Assembly: GCF_000736415.1 (NCBI RefSeq)
Contig: NZ_CP009043.1
Coordinates: 1,488,001-1,552,000, forward strand
DNA length: 64,000 bases
Direction: 5' to 3'
Origin: Campylobacter iguaniorum
Lineage (GTDB): Bacteria; Campylobacterota; Campylobacteria; Campylobacterales; Campylobacteraceae
In this document: piece after piece, positions 16,636 through 26,104 of the stretch
Numbering within the stretch: position 1 is the first letter of the stretch
Layout: the number at the start of each line of letters is the position of its first letter
Notes under the pieces: generated by a model
The model's input: the letters and a program-made list of their open reading frames with translations, nothing else
The model's database searches: none
Told to the model about the DNA's origin: nothing
Translations under genes and position numbers: made by a program

Positions 16636-16971
16636 TGGCGTATAGTCTATTTTAGAGTCTATATCAGTGGCTTCGAGTTTGAAAATTACTGGACGAAGAC
16701 CGTCGTTGCAGCTACATATCGCAACGCCTGGTTTTCTTATCCAATCTCCATAATAAAACACCTCATTCCCACATCCATGAGCTAGAGCAAAAACATACTG
16801 ATATACAGCTTTCCATGCTTCATCACAAAAGCCATCTGGCTTAGCATAATCAGCCAAAAACTCTTGCCCTACCTTTAGCATAGGACAGGCTCCAAGCCCT
16901 ATTGCGCCGTACTCTTTAGCTAATTCTTCATCAAAAGTAGTCTTTAAGACTGTGATTTTTACCTTTTTCAT
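16627..16971 (-). CDS. TIGR04076-type small cysteine-containing protein
   Basis: This 114-residue cytoplasmic protein resembles the TIGR04076 family (starts MKKVKITVLKTTF; GLGACPMLKVGQEF; YQYVFALAHGC; CSCNDGLRPVIFKLE). Several conserved cysteines (GACP, DGFC, HGCG, CSC) suggest metal or redox chemistry, but no function is established to my knowledge. It follows the Fe-S protein gene by one base and is surely co-transcribed with it. Its last codons lie in the shared palindrome with pseC. Confidence 0.65.
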   Translation of the reverse strand: MKKVKITVLKTTFDEELAKEYGAIGLGACPMLKVGQEFLADYAKPDGFCDEAWKAVYQYVFALAHGCGNEVFYYGDWIRKPGVAICSCNDGLRPVIFKLEATDIDSKIDYTPVR

Positions 16972-16972
16972 T

Positions 16973-18235
16973 TTACAAAACCTTAGCTATAAGCTCGATT
17001 GGATTAAGACATCTCATGTCGGAAGCTTTAAGATGAAGAGCGTTGTTTAGCTGCATTTTACACGCACTACACTCAGCGCTCACAGAGCTAGCCTCAGTGG
17101 CGATGATAGAGCTAGCTCTACTCACTCCAGCAGCGCGGCTTAGGTGATACTTCTCGCTTTGCATTGTCACACCACCAAATCCACAGCAACTAACATTGTC
17201 GCTCATCTCTTTGATATTGTAAATTTTACTTAGCAAAGCTCTTGGTTCTTTCCATACGCCTTGCATTTTTTTAGCATGGCAAGGGTCGTGATAAGTGATT
17301 GTTTGCTTGTCTAAATTTGCTCCGATTCGAGCCAAAATCTCACCTAAATTTGTCTCTTTCTCAAAATACTGGGTCGCTAGAAAAATCCTTTTTGCCACGT
17401 TTTTAGCTCGTTCTTGCCACTGCTTATCATTGGCAAAAAAATGCTCGTAATCGACTTTTAGCATACCTGAGCAAGTCGCTTCTGGCACGATTATAGCATC
17501 AACGCTTGTTAGCATCTCTTCAAAATAAGCTATATTTTTTTTAGCCAAAACCTCAACAGTAGCAAAATCTCCAGTGAAATACGCCGGAGCGGCGCAGCAG
17601 CTTTGCTCTTTCATCAGATGTGCGTTTAATTTTACAGCCTTGCAGATTTTCAGTAGCCCCTCACCAATGCTTGTATATGCGTAGTTTCCCATACAGCCTA
17701 TGAAAATCCCGACAGTTTTACTTCCGCCATTGTCGATAAACTCAGGGTGCGAGTTCATAAAGCTTTTTTTACTCGCAGTTGGCAAAAGACGCTCTTTTTT
17801 CATCATCGGAATACTAAATCGTGGCTTCATTTCGCCGTTTGCCACCTTAAATCCACAGCTTTGAAACACATATCCCATGCTTGCAGCCATATCCATGATT
17901 TTGCGGTGTCTTAGCAGCCAGAAAAACGCTCTTTTAAACCAAGCTATGCCAAATTTATCAGCTATATCTCGCCTTACATTTTCTATCATCGTATCAGTTG
18001 CTAGTGAATTTGGGCACTCGCTTACGCAGTTAGTACACAAAAAACAGCTCTCAAAAATATCTTTTGCATTTTTATCTAGCTCAAGTTCGCCACGATTATA
18101 AGCCCCAAGCAGATCCAAAAATCCACGCGGACTTCTCACCTCATCGCCACTTATTTTAAAAATAGTGCAGTTTGGCTTACACTTACCGCACTTTACACAC
18201 ATATCTGAAATGGTATTAAAATTATATTTTTGCAT
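16973..18235 (-). CDS. GlpC/GlcF-like Fe-S oxidoreductase subunit (two 4Fe-4S, two CCG domains)
   Basis: This 420-residue protein has two ferredoxin-type clusters at the N-terminus (CVKCGKCKPNC and CFLCTNCVSECP) and two CCG-type motifs later (SCCAAPAYF and SCCGFGG). That layout is shared by GlpC, glycolate oxidase GlcF and lactate-utilisation subunits, which pass electrons from a flavin dehydrogenase to quinone. No flavin subunit is adjacent, so the substrate is unknown. The gene next to hemN in C. jejuni (Cj0991c) is also a ferredoxin-type oxidoreductase, so this is probably its counterpart. It lies between proC and the TIGR04076-type gene with one-base spacing on each side. Confidence 0.8.
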   Translation of the reverse strand: MQKYNFNTISDMCVKCGKCKPNCTIFKISGDEVRSPRGFLDLLGAYNRGELELDKNAKDIFESCFLCTNCVSECPNSLATDTMIENVRRDIADKFGIAWFKRAFFWLLRHRKIMDMAASMGYVFQSCGFKVANGEMKPRFSIPMMKKERLLPTASKKSFMNSHPEFIDNGGSKTVGIFIGCMGNYAYTSIGEGLLKICKAVKLNAHLMKEQSCCAAPAYFTGDFATVEVLAKKNIAYFEEMLTSVDAIIVPEATCSGMLKVDYEHFFANDKQWQERAKNVAKRIFLATQYFEKETNLGEILARIGANLDKQTITYHDPCHAKKMQGVWKEPRALLSKIYNIKEMSDNVSCCGFGGVTMQSEKYHLSRAAGVSRASSIIATEASSVSAECSACKMQLNNALHLKASDMRCLNPIELIAKVL

Positions 18236-18979
18236 TTAACTTCTTTGCTTATTACAACTCGCCTTAACAGCTTCAAAAAAAGCGTTTCTAACGCCACATT
18301 CTTCTAGCTTGGCAACGCCCTCTATCGTCGTGCCTGCTGGACTACAAACTGCTTCTTTTATGAGCGCTGGATGTGATGCTTCTAAAAGCTTGGCAAATCC
18401 ATCAAAAAGCCCACTTACAAGCTTGCTTGCATCATCTTTTTTGACGCCTTCACGCACGACAGCATTGGCTAGAGCCTCAGCCACGACAGCTAGATACGCA
18501 GGCGCACACCCTGCCACCACGCTAGCAGCGTCAAGCTCGTTTTTGGTTTCAAATTTAACACATTTGCCAAAACCATTTAGAATCTCTTCTATGATTTTTG
18601 TATCGCCCTGGCTCATAAAAGGAGTTATACTTGAGTTAAACTCTGCAGCGATATTTGGTAGGCAAATAGCGATATTTTTGGCTTTTAAATTTGTCTTTAC
18701 ATCTTCTAGGCTAGTTCTTGCTAGAACGCTTACGCATGAGTTTGCCTCTCCTTCAAGCAAACTACAAACGCTTTTTAAAGCGTAAGGCTTCACAGCTAAA
18801 ATCAGATTTTTGCCAGTTATATCAAATTTGCTTCCATATTCGCAAGTCTCAAAATCATTGCTTAAAAGCTCTAATTTATCCTTGTTTCTACCCACGATAA
18901 CGACTTCAAATTTAGCATTTTTAAGCCCATAAGCCATTGCAGTAGCCATAACTCCGCTACCTAAAATATGTATTTTCAT
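18236..18979 (-). CDS. proC: pyrroline-5-carboxylate reductase
   Basis: This 247-residue protein has an N-terminal NADP-binding fold (MKIHILGSGVMATAMAYGL) and the ProC C-terminal signature (CSPAGTTIEGVAKLEECGVRNAFFEAV). It makes proline from pyrroline-5-carboxylate. It overlaps the upstream gene by four bases and is followed after one base by the Fe-S protein gene, so it is part of a tight minus-strand operon. It is slightly shorter than E. coli ProC (269). Confidence 0.92.
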   Translation of the reverse strand: MKIHILGSGVMATAMAYGLKNAKFEVVIVGRNKDKLELLSNDFETCEYGSKFDITGKNLILAVKPYALKSVCSLLEGEANSCVSVLARTSLEDVKTNLKAKNIAICLPNIAAEFNSSITPFMSQGDTKIIEEILNGFGKCVKFETKNELDAASVVAGCAPAYLAVVAEALANAVVREGVKKDDASKLVSGLFDGFAKLLEASHPALIKEAVCSPAGTTIEGVAKLEECGVRNAFFEAVKASCNKQRS

Positions 18980-19797
18980 TTTACAACCTGTTTTAAGATA
19001 GAAATATCTGATTTATCTGGTATTTGGGTATCATTTTGGACGAAACTTTCTATTAGCTCTAATGAGTATTTGTTGTGATTAAACACAACTATGCTGATCT
19101 CATCTCCGTGATTTAAAAAATAACTCTCGTAAGCCTTTTCGTATCTAGTAGCTCCTACTGAAATAATTGCTTCTTTTATGTAGCCACTTTGCTTGGTGAT
19201 AGATGAAAGATTTTCTAGCACGGTGTAGTCTTTTTGGGTGTTAAAAGTGACTTTCATCCACTCTATAAGCGTGGAATAAAAGTAGTTATACTCGCTAAGT
19301 TTAGCACACTCTCCATACCTAAAAAAGCCATTTTGGTTTTTTAAAAACGACACTATAGAAAAGTTTTGACAGATTCCGTTACTGTCAAATTTATCTATCA
19401 AAATTTCATTTCCAAAGCCTTTTGAAGCGTTCGAAAAGTTCTTTTTTTGAGATACTTTTATAGCTGTCGTATCTCGCCTAATAGAAGCGTCATTAAACGC
19501 CATAAACGATTTTACTTTGATATCTTTTACCTTGCCATCTTCATCGTACTCAAGCTCACATCTTAAAGCCACTTCTGGCTCGGCTTGGACTAGCGTTTTT
19601 TCTGGCATTATCAAATAATTATTGTCAAAACAGTCATTTGACAAAAAATTATGTGCGTTTGGTACGTAAAATGGAAATATTCCCTTAGGAGCATTGTCAC
19701 AAGTAGTTTTGACAAGTGCAAATGTACTAGCCTCGCCTGCTTGCTCTAAGTGAAAAGCGAAATTCCCAACAACTCCAAAACCCAAAAAATCTCTCAT
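18976..19797 (-). CDS. uncharacterised conserved protein, possibly DUF5718 family
   Basis: This 273-residue protein has no signal peptide or membrane segment. Start: MRDFLGFGVVGNFAFHLEQAGE; later IPFYVP-like stretches and GNEILIDKFDSNG. I associate the pattern with DUF5718 of Campylobacter and relatives, from memory and unverified; a fumarylacetoacetase-like fold is a weak alternative. It follows hemN by 9 bases and overlaps proC by 4, so it belongs to the same operon. No function is proposed. Confidence 0.55.
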   Translation of the reverse strand: MRDFLGFGVVGNFAFHLEQAGEASTFALVKTTCDNAPKGIFPFYVPNAHNFLSNDCFDNNYLIMPEKTLVQAEPEVALRCELEYDEDGKVKDIKVKSFMAFNDASIRRDTTAIKVSQKKNFSNASKGFGNEILIDKFDSNGICQNFSIVSFLKNQNGFFRYGECAKLSEYNYFYSTLIEWMKVTFNTQKDYTVLENLSSITKQSGYIKEAIISVGATRYEKAYESYFLNHGDEISIVVFNHNKYSLELIESFVQNDTQIPDKSDISILKQVVK

Positions 19798-19806
19798 AAT
19801 TAGTCC

Positions 19807-21168
19807 TTAAACAGTCTTAGAAAAGCTATTTTTAACACCTTTAAATTTAACCATATATTCATCAAAACACATTGCGATATTGCGGATAAGCAGCGTTCCA
19901 GTCTCATTTACGCTGATTTTTTCATCAGTGATATTTACAAACTCACTAAGCTCTTTTAACTCTTCTAAGCTATCTTTGAAGTGAGTGAAGAAATTTATAC
20001 CAAATTTAGCTTCGATTTTTTTGATATCAAGAGCGAAATTTGCCATCAAATCCATAATCACAGCTTTTCTTAGCCTATCTTCATCGTTTAGCAAAATTCC
20101 TTTGAAATTTGGTAGTTTTCCAGCGTCTATTGCCTTTTCGAATCCCTCCATATCTTTGAAGTTTTGTGCGTAATAGTCCTCGCCCTCACCTATACTAGTA
20201 AGTCCTATTCCTATAAGATCAGCACCACCTTTTGTAGTATATCCTTGGAAGTTTCTGTGCAAAGTGCCGTTTTCAAGGGCTTTAAATAGCTCATCGCCAG
20301 GCTTAGCATAGTGATCCATACCTATCATTTTGTAGCCATTACTTGTTAAAAATTCCATTGTGTATTTTAGGATTTCTAGCTTGACTTTTGGGTTTGGCAA
20401 GGTGCTTTCATCAAATTTACGCATTGATTTTTTGATCCAAGGCACGTGAGCGTAATTAAACACCGCAAACCTATCTGGATTTATCGCCACTCCAAGCTCT
20501 AAAGTCTTTTTGAAACTCTCCAAGCTTTGAAATGGCAATCCATAAATAAGATCTGTATTTACGCTGATTATTCCTTTGGCTCTTGCCATATCTACGGCAT
20601 TTTTAGTCATATCAAAAGGCTGGATTCTGTGGATCTCTTTTTGGACTTTTTCGTCAAAATCTTGCACGCCAAAGCTAACACGGTTAAATCCGTGACTTAC
20701 TAAAACATCAAGTTGCTCTTCATTTAAAAATCTAGGATCAATCTCACAGCTGATCTCTGCGTCATTTGTGAAGTTTTTGAAGTGTTTTTTTATAGAAGTT
20801 ATCAAGCGATCAAGTTGTTCCGCACTATAAAATGTCGGAGTTCCACCACCAAAGTGCATCTGAGTGACTGGACGAGAATTATCCAAAATCCCACTCATTA
20901 GCTCAAGCTCACGCTCCACATAATCCAAATAGCGATCCATTTTATCACTTTTGCTTGTATAAATGACATTACAGCCACAAAAATAACAAGCTGAGCGGCA
21001 AAATGGTAAGTGAAAATATAACGATAAAGGCTTTTTAGGGTCGCCATTTTTTAGTCTTTTTATATATTCATCATAGTTAAAATCATCGCTAAACTCAAGC
21101 GCTGTGGGGTAGCTTGTATATCTTGGTCCTGGTTTAGAATACTTTACAAAAGCTTCAAAATCTATCAT
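19807..21168 (-). CDS. hemN: oxygen-independent coproporphyrinogen III dehydrogenase
   Basis: This 453-residue radical-SAM enzyme has the HemN signature: GPRYTSYPTAL at residues 14-24 and the 4Fe-4S cysteines C57, C61 and C64 in FCRSACYFCGC, then MHFGGGTPTF. It converts coproporphyrinogen III to protoporphyrinogen IX without oxygen. Its ATG overlaps the DUF2603 stop codon by four bases. With argF and hemB upstream this is the C. jejuni order Cj0992c-Cj0995c. A second, more distant HemN-like protein is encoded at 59216. Confidence 0.95.
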   Translation of the reverse strand: MIDFEAFVKYSKPGPRYTSYPTALEFSDDFNYDEYIKRLKNGDPKKPLSLYFHLPFCRSACYFCGCNVIYTSKSDKMDRYLDYVERELELMSGILDNSRPVTQMHFGGGTPTFYSAEQLDRLITSIKKHFKNFTNDAEISCEIDPRFLNEEQLDVLVSHGFNRVSFGVQDFDEKVQKEIHRIQPFDMTKNAVDMARAKGIISVNTDLIYGLPFQSLESFKKTLELGVAINPDRFAVFNYAHVPWIKKSMRKFDESTLPNPKVKLEILKYTMEFLTSNGYKMIGMDHYAKPGDELFKALENGTLHRNFQGYTTKGGADLIGIGLTSIGEGEDYYAQNFKDMEGFEKAIDAGKLPNFKGILLNDEDRLRKAVIMDLMANFALDIKKIEAKFGINFFTHFKDSLEELKELSEFVNITDEKISVNETGTLLIRNIAMCFDEYMVKFKGVKNSFSKTV

Positions 21169-21608
21169 TCTATTTCCTTATTTTGCATCAAATTTGACAT
21201 ATCAACGAACAAATTTGGATGTTCTTTTTTGATTTTTTTAATAACCAAATCTAAATTTGGCTCTTTTTTGATTTTTTTACTCTTTATCTCATCTATCGCC
21301 ACACTCCAAACATCGCCAAAATCGACTGGAATGTGTTGCCAGATGGACTTTTCAAGCTTCAGCTCAAAGCTCTCTTTTTGTGCGTTTTTGAGTGCATTTA
21401 TGATAGCTTCAAGTAAAGTTGCTGGCACTATTGCACACGCCTTGCCGTCATTGAAGCCAAACCAAGGCTGAATCTCGTCCATTTTACCTTTTGTTATGGT
21501 AAATTTCATCTCATTTTCATCTATTTTTTGCATGTCAAACATAGTTCTTTTTCGCTTTGTTATCCCCAAAGACTCACTCAAAGAATCTAGTTTTTGCATT
21601 TCATTCAT
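21165..21608 (-). CDS. DUF2603 (UPF0763) family protein
   Basis: I chose the ATG at 21608, which has AGGA 9 bases upstream and overlaps the argF stop by 8 bases; a GTG at 21623 would add five residues. The 147-residue product contains [38 protein letters not shown] and a lysine-rich C-terminus. The DUF2603 family is limited to Epsilonproteobacteria and has no known function. The position between argF and hemN matches Cj0993c. Confidence 0.8.
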   Translation of the reverse strand: MNEMQKLDSLSESLGITKRKRTMFDMQKIDENEMKFTITKGKMDEIQPWFGFNDGKACAIVPATLLEAIINALKNAQKESFELKLEKSIWQHIPVDFGDVWSVAIDEIKSKKIKKEPNLDLVIKKIKKEHPNLFVDMSNLMQNKEIE

Positions 21609-22530
21609 AGCGTTTCCTGTCACACCAGACCATTACGGCTTTTTGGGCGTGAAGTCTGTTTTCTGCTTCGCTAAAAATCTCATCGCTATGAGCTTCAAAT
21701 ACGCTTTCACTCACCTCATAGCCACGATACGCTGGCAAACAGTGTAAAAATTTAGCTCCACTATTAGCTAAGCTCATCATCTCATCATCTACGCAATATC
21801 CCGCAAAATCCTTAACGCGTTTTTCTTTTTCATCTTCTTGGCCCATTGACACCCAAGTATCAGTTGTGACGACATCGGCGTCTTTTATAGCCTCTTTTGG
21901 ATCATTTGAGATGATGATTTTAGCTCCACTTATTTTTGCATTTTCTAAAGCGATATCAAGCACCCAGTTTGGCACTGCGTAAGCCTTTGGAGTGGCGACT
22001 CTAAGCTCAAATCCAAGCTTGCTTGCAGCCATTAGCCATGAGTTTGTCATGTTATTGCCATCGCCTACGTAAGCTACTTTCATGGTCTCTAAATTTAATC
22101 CAAGCTCGCTTAAAGTCAGCAAATCAGCCATTAGCTGAACTGGATGAAAATCATCGCTAAGCCCGTTTATGACTGGAACTCCGCTAAATTTAGCTAGCTC
22201 TTCAAGGTCGCTTTGTTTATAAACTCTAGCCATAATCATATCTACCATTCTGCCAAGCACTCTAGCAGTGTCTTTGACTGGCTCCCCACGTCCAAGCTGG
22301 ATATCACGACTGCTTAAAAACAGCCCCTTGCCGCCAAGCTGATGAATACCAACTTCAAAGCTAACTCTGGTTCTAGTTGAACTTTTTTCAAATATCATAG
22401 CCAAAGTTTGTTCGTTTAAATACGGAGTGTAGATCTTTTGCTTAGTCTCTTTTTTGATATCTTTTGCTAAATTTATTATATCTAAAATCTCATCTTTGCT
22501 AAAATCTTTAAGTGTCAAAAAATGTCTCAT
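21601..22530 (-). CDS. argF: ornithine carbamoyltransferase
   Basis: At 309 residues it is normal length. The carbamoyl-phosphate site is [15 protein letters not shown] and the ornithine loop is [13 protein letters not shown]. It makes citrulline for arginine synthesis. It follows hemB by 8 bases and overlaps the DUF2603 gene, in a run hemB-argF-DUF2603-hemN. The C-terminus [12 protein letters not shown] is typical. Confidence 0.96.
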   Translation of the reverse strand: MRHFLTLKDFSKDEILDIINLAKDIKKETKQKIYTPYLNEQTLAMIFEKSSTRTRVSFEVGIHQLGGKGLFLSSRDIQLGRGEPVKDTARVLGRMVDMIMARVYKQSDLEELAKFSGVPVINGLSDDFHPVQLMADLLTLSELGLNLETMKVAYVGDGNNMTNSWLMAASKLGFELRVATPKAYAVPNWVLDIALENAKISGAKIIISNDPKEAIKDADVVTTDTWVSMGQEDEKEKRVKDFAGYCVDDEMMSLANSGAKFLHCLPAYRGYEVSESVFEAHSDEIFSEAENRLHAQKAVMVWCDRKRYE

Positions 22531-22538
22531 GTATCTGC

Positions 22539-23510
22539 CTATTTATTTAAAATTTTTGCTACTTCTTTTGCGTGGTAGCTGATAATTAAGTCTGCTCCAG
22601 CACGCTTAAAGCCGACCATTGTCTCCATCATCACTCTTTCATAATCAATCACTCCAGCTTTTGCTCCAGCTTTTAAAAGTGCGTATTCGCCACTCACATT
22701 ATAAGCACAAACTGGAAGAAGTGTTCTATCTTTTAGATCGCGAATTATATCAAGATACGCAAGTGCAGGCTTGACCATCAAAATATCAGCGCCTTGCGCC
22801 TCATCTTCCAAGCTCTCACCGATTGCTTCAAGGCGGTTTGCTGGATCCATTTGATAGCTTCTTCTATCGCCAAAGCTAGGAGCTGATTCAGCCACGTCAC
22901 GGAATGGTCCATAGTAGGCTGAGGCAAATTTAGTCGAATACGCCATAATAGGCAGATTTTCAAATCCATTGTCATCAAGCGTCTCTCTTAAAGTCTTAAT
23001 AATACCATCCATCATTCCACTTGGCGCTATCATATCTGCACCATTTCTAGCATGGACTAAGGCTTGTTTGGCTGAGATTTCAAGTGTAGCGTCATTATCA
23101 ACTGTTTCATGGACGTGGTCAAGTATGCCACAATGCCCGTGATCTGTGTATTCGCAAAAGCAAAGGTCAGTGATGACGACTAATTTTGGGAATTTTTCTT
23201 TTATAGCTCTTAGGCTTCTTGCTATTATACCCTCATCGCTCAAAGCGTCGCTTCCTACGCTGTCTTTAAGCCCTGGAATGCCAAAAAGCAAAATTGATTT
23301 GATACCTAAATTTACGACCTCTTCGCACTCTTTTAGAAGTTCATCAAGGCTGAGTTGAAACACGCCAGGCATAGAGCCTATCTCTTTTCTCACGCCATTT
23401 CCCTCAACCACAAAAAGTGGATAGATAAAGTCTTCAACACTAAGTTTATTCTCTCTTACCATGTCGCGAACGGCTGGATTTATTCTAAGTCTTCTATATC
23501 TTTTAAACAT
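22539..23510 (-). CDS. hemB: delta-aminolevulinic acid dehydratase (porphobilinogen synthase)
   Basis: This 323-residue enzyme carries the metal region [16 protein letters not shown] and two Schiff-base lysine regions ([15 protein letters not shown] and [14 protein letters not shown]). It condenses two aminolevulinates to porphobilinogen. First gene of the hemB-argF-DUF2603-hemN run and divergent from ribA; the 116-bp gap 23511-23626 must hold both promoters. Confidence 0.96.
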   Translation of the reverse strand: MFKRYRRLRINPAVRDMVRENKLSVEDFIYPLFVVEGNGVRKEIGSMPGVFQLSLDELLKECEEVVNLGIKSILLFGIPGLKDSVGSDALSDEGIIARSLRAIKEKFPKLVVITDLCFCEYTDHGHCGILDHVHETVDNDATLEISAKQALVHARNGADMIAPSGMMDGIIKTLRETLDDNGFENLPIMAYSTKFASAYYGPFRDVAESAPSFGDRRSYQMDPANRLEAIGESLEDEAQGADILMVKPALAYLDIIRDLKDRTLLPVCAYNVSGEYALLKAGAKAGVIDYERVMMETMVGFKRAGADLIISYHAKEVAKILNK

Positions 23511-23626
23511 ATTTAGCTCCTAAATTTTGGCTATTATATCTAAATTAATGTTAATTAAAAATTATCTATTTTTCATAAATTTAAATACTTTTGATAAACT
23601 TTGTCAAAAAAATAAAAGAAGAATAT

Positions 23627-24211
23627 ATGCAAATACAAAGTTCAAATATCGCAAATTTGCCAAGTCGTTTTGGTAAATTTAAGATAAAATCATACAAAGA
23701 GGGCTGCAAAGAGCATTTGGCGATATTTTCACCAAATTTGGACGTGGATAACGCTGTAAATGTGAGAATCCACTCAGAGTGTCTCACTGGAGATGCCATC
23801 GGTAGCCTTAAATGCGACTGCCGCGACCAGCTTGAAGCAAGCCTAAAATACATAAATGAGCATGGCGGAATGGTGATTTATCTTCGTCAAGAGGGGCGAA
23901 ATATCGGGCTTTTAAACAAAGTAAATGCTTACGCACTTCAAGACAAGGGCTTTGATACGATTGAAGCAAATCATCAGCTTGGATTTAAGGCTGATGAGAG
24001 GACTTACGAAATAGTCGATTTCATACTCAAAGATTTTGGGATAAAATCCATAAATTTACTCACAAATAATCCACTCAAACTAGCAGGTCTTACTTGCGTG
24101 AAGATAGAAAAAAGGATTCCTATCGAGATCGAGCCAAATGAGTTTAACAAAGAGTATTTGAAAGTAAAAAAAGAGCAAATGGGGCATATGTTAGATGAAT
24201 TTACCAACTAA
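23627..24211 (+). CDS. ribA: GTP cyclohydrolase II
   Basis: I start at ATG 23627, behind a purine-rich AAGAAG site, since MQIQSSNIANLPSRFG matches the family start. The 194-residue protein has the zinc site HSECLTGDAIGSLKCDC and the catalytic QEGRNIGL. It opens GTP for riboflavin synthesis. It overlaps rsmG by 17 bases. There is no fused RibB domain. Confidence 0.94.
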   Translation: MQIQSSNIANLPSRFGKFKIKSYKEGCKEHLAIFSPNLDVDNAVNVRIHSECLTGDAIGSLKCDCRDQLEASLKYINEHGGMVIYLRQEGRNIGLLNKVNAYALQDKGFDTIEANHQLGFKADERTYEIVDFILKDFGIKSINLLTNNPLKLAGLTCVKIEKRIPIEIEPNEFNKEYLKVKKEQMGHMLDEFTN

Positions 24212-24746
24212 TTTTTGGGACAAAGTGGGCGAGTTTGAGGTTATTTTAAAGCAGTTTAACAAGGTTCATAACCTAACAAACTATAACGATATAAAACCAG
24301 TCGTGCTTGATAGCATAGCTCCGCTTGAGTTTTTGGGATTTAGCCCAAAGAGCGTAATCGATGTGGGTAGTGGGGCTGGATTTCCTGCTGTATTTTTGGC
24401 GTTTATCTTGCGTGATAGCGAGTTTCATCTCTATGAGCCAATAGCCAAAAAATCAAGCTTTTTAACCTATATCAAGCTAAATTTGGACTTACCAAATTTA
24501 ACCGTGCATTCAAAAAAACTAGAAGATAGCTCAAAATTTATAACTGATCTAATCACGTCAAGAGCTTTGATGAGAACTGCGTTTTTGCTTCAAATTTGCA
24601 AAGGCTTTTATGATGAAAATAGCACGTTTTTACTCTACAAAGGCAGTGAAGCTGGAGCAGAAATAGCAAATTTAGAGTGTAAAAAAGATATAATACAAGC
24701 TAAAAATCATAGAAATTACGTGATATTAAAGGATGTCAAATGCTAG
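24195..24746 (+). CDS. rsmG: 16S rRNA (guanine527-N7)-methyltransferase
   Basis: This 183-residue protein has the GidB/RsmG SAM site VIDVGSGAGFPAVFLAF and NLTNYNDI before it. It methylates G527 of 16S rRNA. Start at ATG 24195 overlaps ribA. It is followed by, and overlaps, a small PP0621-type protein. The order hemB/ribA/gidB is that of C. jejuni Cj0995c-Cj0997. Confidence 0.93.
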   Translation: MNLPTNFWDKVGEFEVILKQFNKVHNLTNYNDIKPVVLDSIAPLEFLGFSPKSVIDVGSGAGFPAVFLAFILRDSEFHLYEPIAKKSSFLTYIKLNLDLPNLTVHSKKLEDSSKFITDLITSRALMRTAFLLQICKGFYDENSTFLLYKGSEAGAEIANLECKKDIIQAKNHRNYVILKDVKC

Positions 24747-24934
24747 GAAAAATAATAATTTTTGCTCTAATTGTGGCGATAATTTACTTTTTTATTGTGC
24801 CTAAATTTAGAAAAAAAGATGATAAAAAAGATAGTCAAAACTTCGTCGAATGCGAAAAATGCGGCACTTTTGTTAGCCTTGATGAAGCAGTTTTGAGTAG
24901 TGGTAAATACATCTGCAAGGAGTGTCTGAAATGA
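24740..24934 (+). CDS. PP0621-type small membrane protein with zinc ribbon
   Basis: This 64-residue protein has one N-terminal transmembrane helix (about 3-22), a lysine/aspartate-rich linker and two CxxC pairs (CEKCG and CKEC) that look like a zinc ribbon. It resembles the PP0621 family, whose function is unknown. It overlaps rsmG at its start and the next gene at ATGA. Confidence 0.75.
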   Translation: MLGKIIIFALIVAIIYFFIVPKFRKKDDKKDSQNFVECEKCGTFVSLDEAVLSSGKYICKECLK

Positions 24935-25245
24935 CAGTTATCGGTAGTGAGTTTGTGCCGTTTAGAAATGCTAAAATCACTAAATTTAGCTTGCAAGCTA
25001 TGCAAAACCAAAGCGAATTTGTGCTGGTTAATTCCAAAAAAGAAGCAGTTTTGGCAAATGCAAACGAGATTAAATTTATAGTTTGTAACAACTTAAATTT
25101 AGCCAGACAGATCCAAAGCCTAGCCAACGACTACATATTTGACTCAAAAATCGCCCTAATAATCGCAAATGATGACGAGCTAGAAGATGCCATAGAAGCA
25201 AGAATCGACGCAGTCATCTACCAAAAAGCCGTGATCGGAGCCTAA
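24931..25245 (+). CDS. conserved hypothetical protein, 104 residues
   Basis: The ATG at 24931 overlaps the preceding TGA and is preferred to a GTG at 24922. AAGGAG lies upstream. No signal peptide or membrane segment. The sequence is mixed alpha/beta (MTVIGSEFVPFRNAKITKF; FIVCNNLNLARQIQSLANDYIFDSKIALIIANDDELEDAI). I do not recognise a family. Two bases separate it from htpX, so it is in the ribA-rsmG-htpX run. Confidence 0.7.
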   Translation: MTVIGSEFVPFRNAKITKFSLQAMQNQSEFVLVNSKKEAVLANANEIKFIVCNNLNLARQIQSLANDYIFDSKIALIIANDDELEDAIEARIDAVIYQKAVIGA

Positions 25246-25246
25246 A

Positions 25247-26104
25247 ATGGAGATCTTTAAAACCGCATTTTTGATGGTTGCATTAATGCTTTTATTTATC
25301 ACAGTTGGATTTTATATCGGTGGAAGCGGTGGTATATTAATCGCCTTTTGTGTCGCACTTGCTATGAACTTTTTTAGCTATTTTTTTAGCGATAAATTAG
25401 TACTCAAGCACTACAACGCTCAGCCCGTCCTAGAAAGCTCAGAGCTTTACAATATAGTAAGAAGCCTTGTTGCAAAAGCAAATTTGCCAATGCCAAAACT
25501 CTACATAATCGCTGATGAGACACCAAATGCATTTGCCACTGGAAGAAATCCCGCAAACGCAGCAGTAGCCGTGACTAGTGGGCTTTTAAATTTGATGAGC
25601 GAAAATGAGATAAAAGCAGTCATCGCTCACGAGCTAGGACATGTAAATCACTACGATATACTTACTGGAAGTATCGCAGCTGTATTTGCTGGCTCTATAG
25701 CGATGCTTGCTAATTTCGCTCAACTTGGAGCAATTACAAATCAAAATAATAACAGGCCAAATATCGCCGTAACTCTGATACTAGCTATCATTATGCCACT
25801 TGTTGCGACTATCATTCAGATGAGTATTTCAAGAAGTAGAGAGTATGAGGCAGATCGCTATTCAGCGTTTTTGAGCGATCCAAAGTGGCTAATAAGTGCT
25901 TTATCTAAGCTAGAAAATTACTCCAAAAACGGCGTTAGAAACGCCGATCCCCAAACCGCGCATATGTTTATCATAAATCCATTTGGGCTAAGAGCCTCAA
26001 GCATGGCAAATCTATTTCGCACACACCCAACCACAGAGCAAAGAATCGCAAAGCTAGAGAGCTATGTAAAAAGCTCGCCAGCTTCAAGATATTTTAATAG
26101 CTAA
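25247..26104 (+). CDS. htpX: HtpX-type membrane zinc protease
   Basis: This 285-residue M48B protease has the zinc motif HELGH at about residues 128-132, a later EYEADRYSA that supplies the third ligand, two N-terminal membrane segments and further hydrophobic helices around 145-165 and 175-195. It should degrade damaged inner-membrane proteins on the cytoplasmic side. It is the last gene of the + run. Its stop codon overlaps that of the convergent alr by four bases. Confidence 0.92.
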   Translation: MEIFKTAFLMVALMLLFITVGFYIGGSGGILIAFCVALAMNFFSYFFSDKLVLKHYNAQPVLESSELYNIVRSLVAKANLPMPKLYIIADETPNAFATGRNPANAAVAVTSGLLNLMSENEIKAVIAHELGHVNHYDILTGSIAAVFAGSIAMLANFAQLGAITNQNNNRPNIAVTLILAIIMPLVATIIQMSISRSREYEADRYSAFLSDPKWLISALSKLENYSKNGVRNADPQTAHMFIINPFGLRASSMANLFRTHPTTEQRIAKLESYVKSSPASRYFNS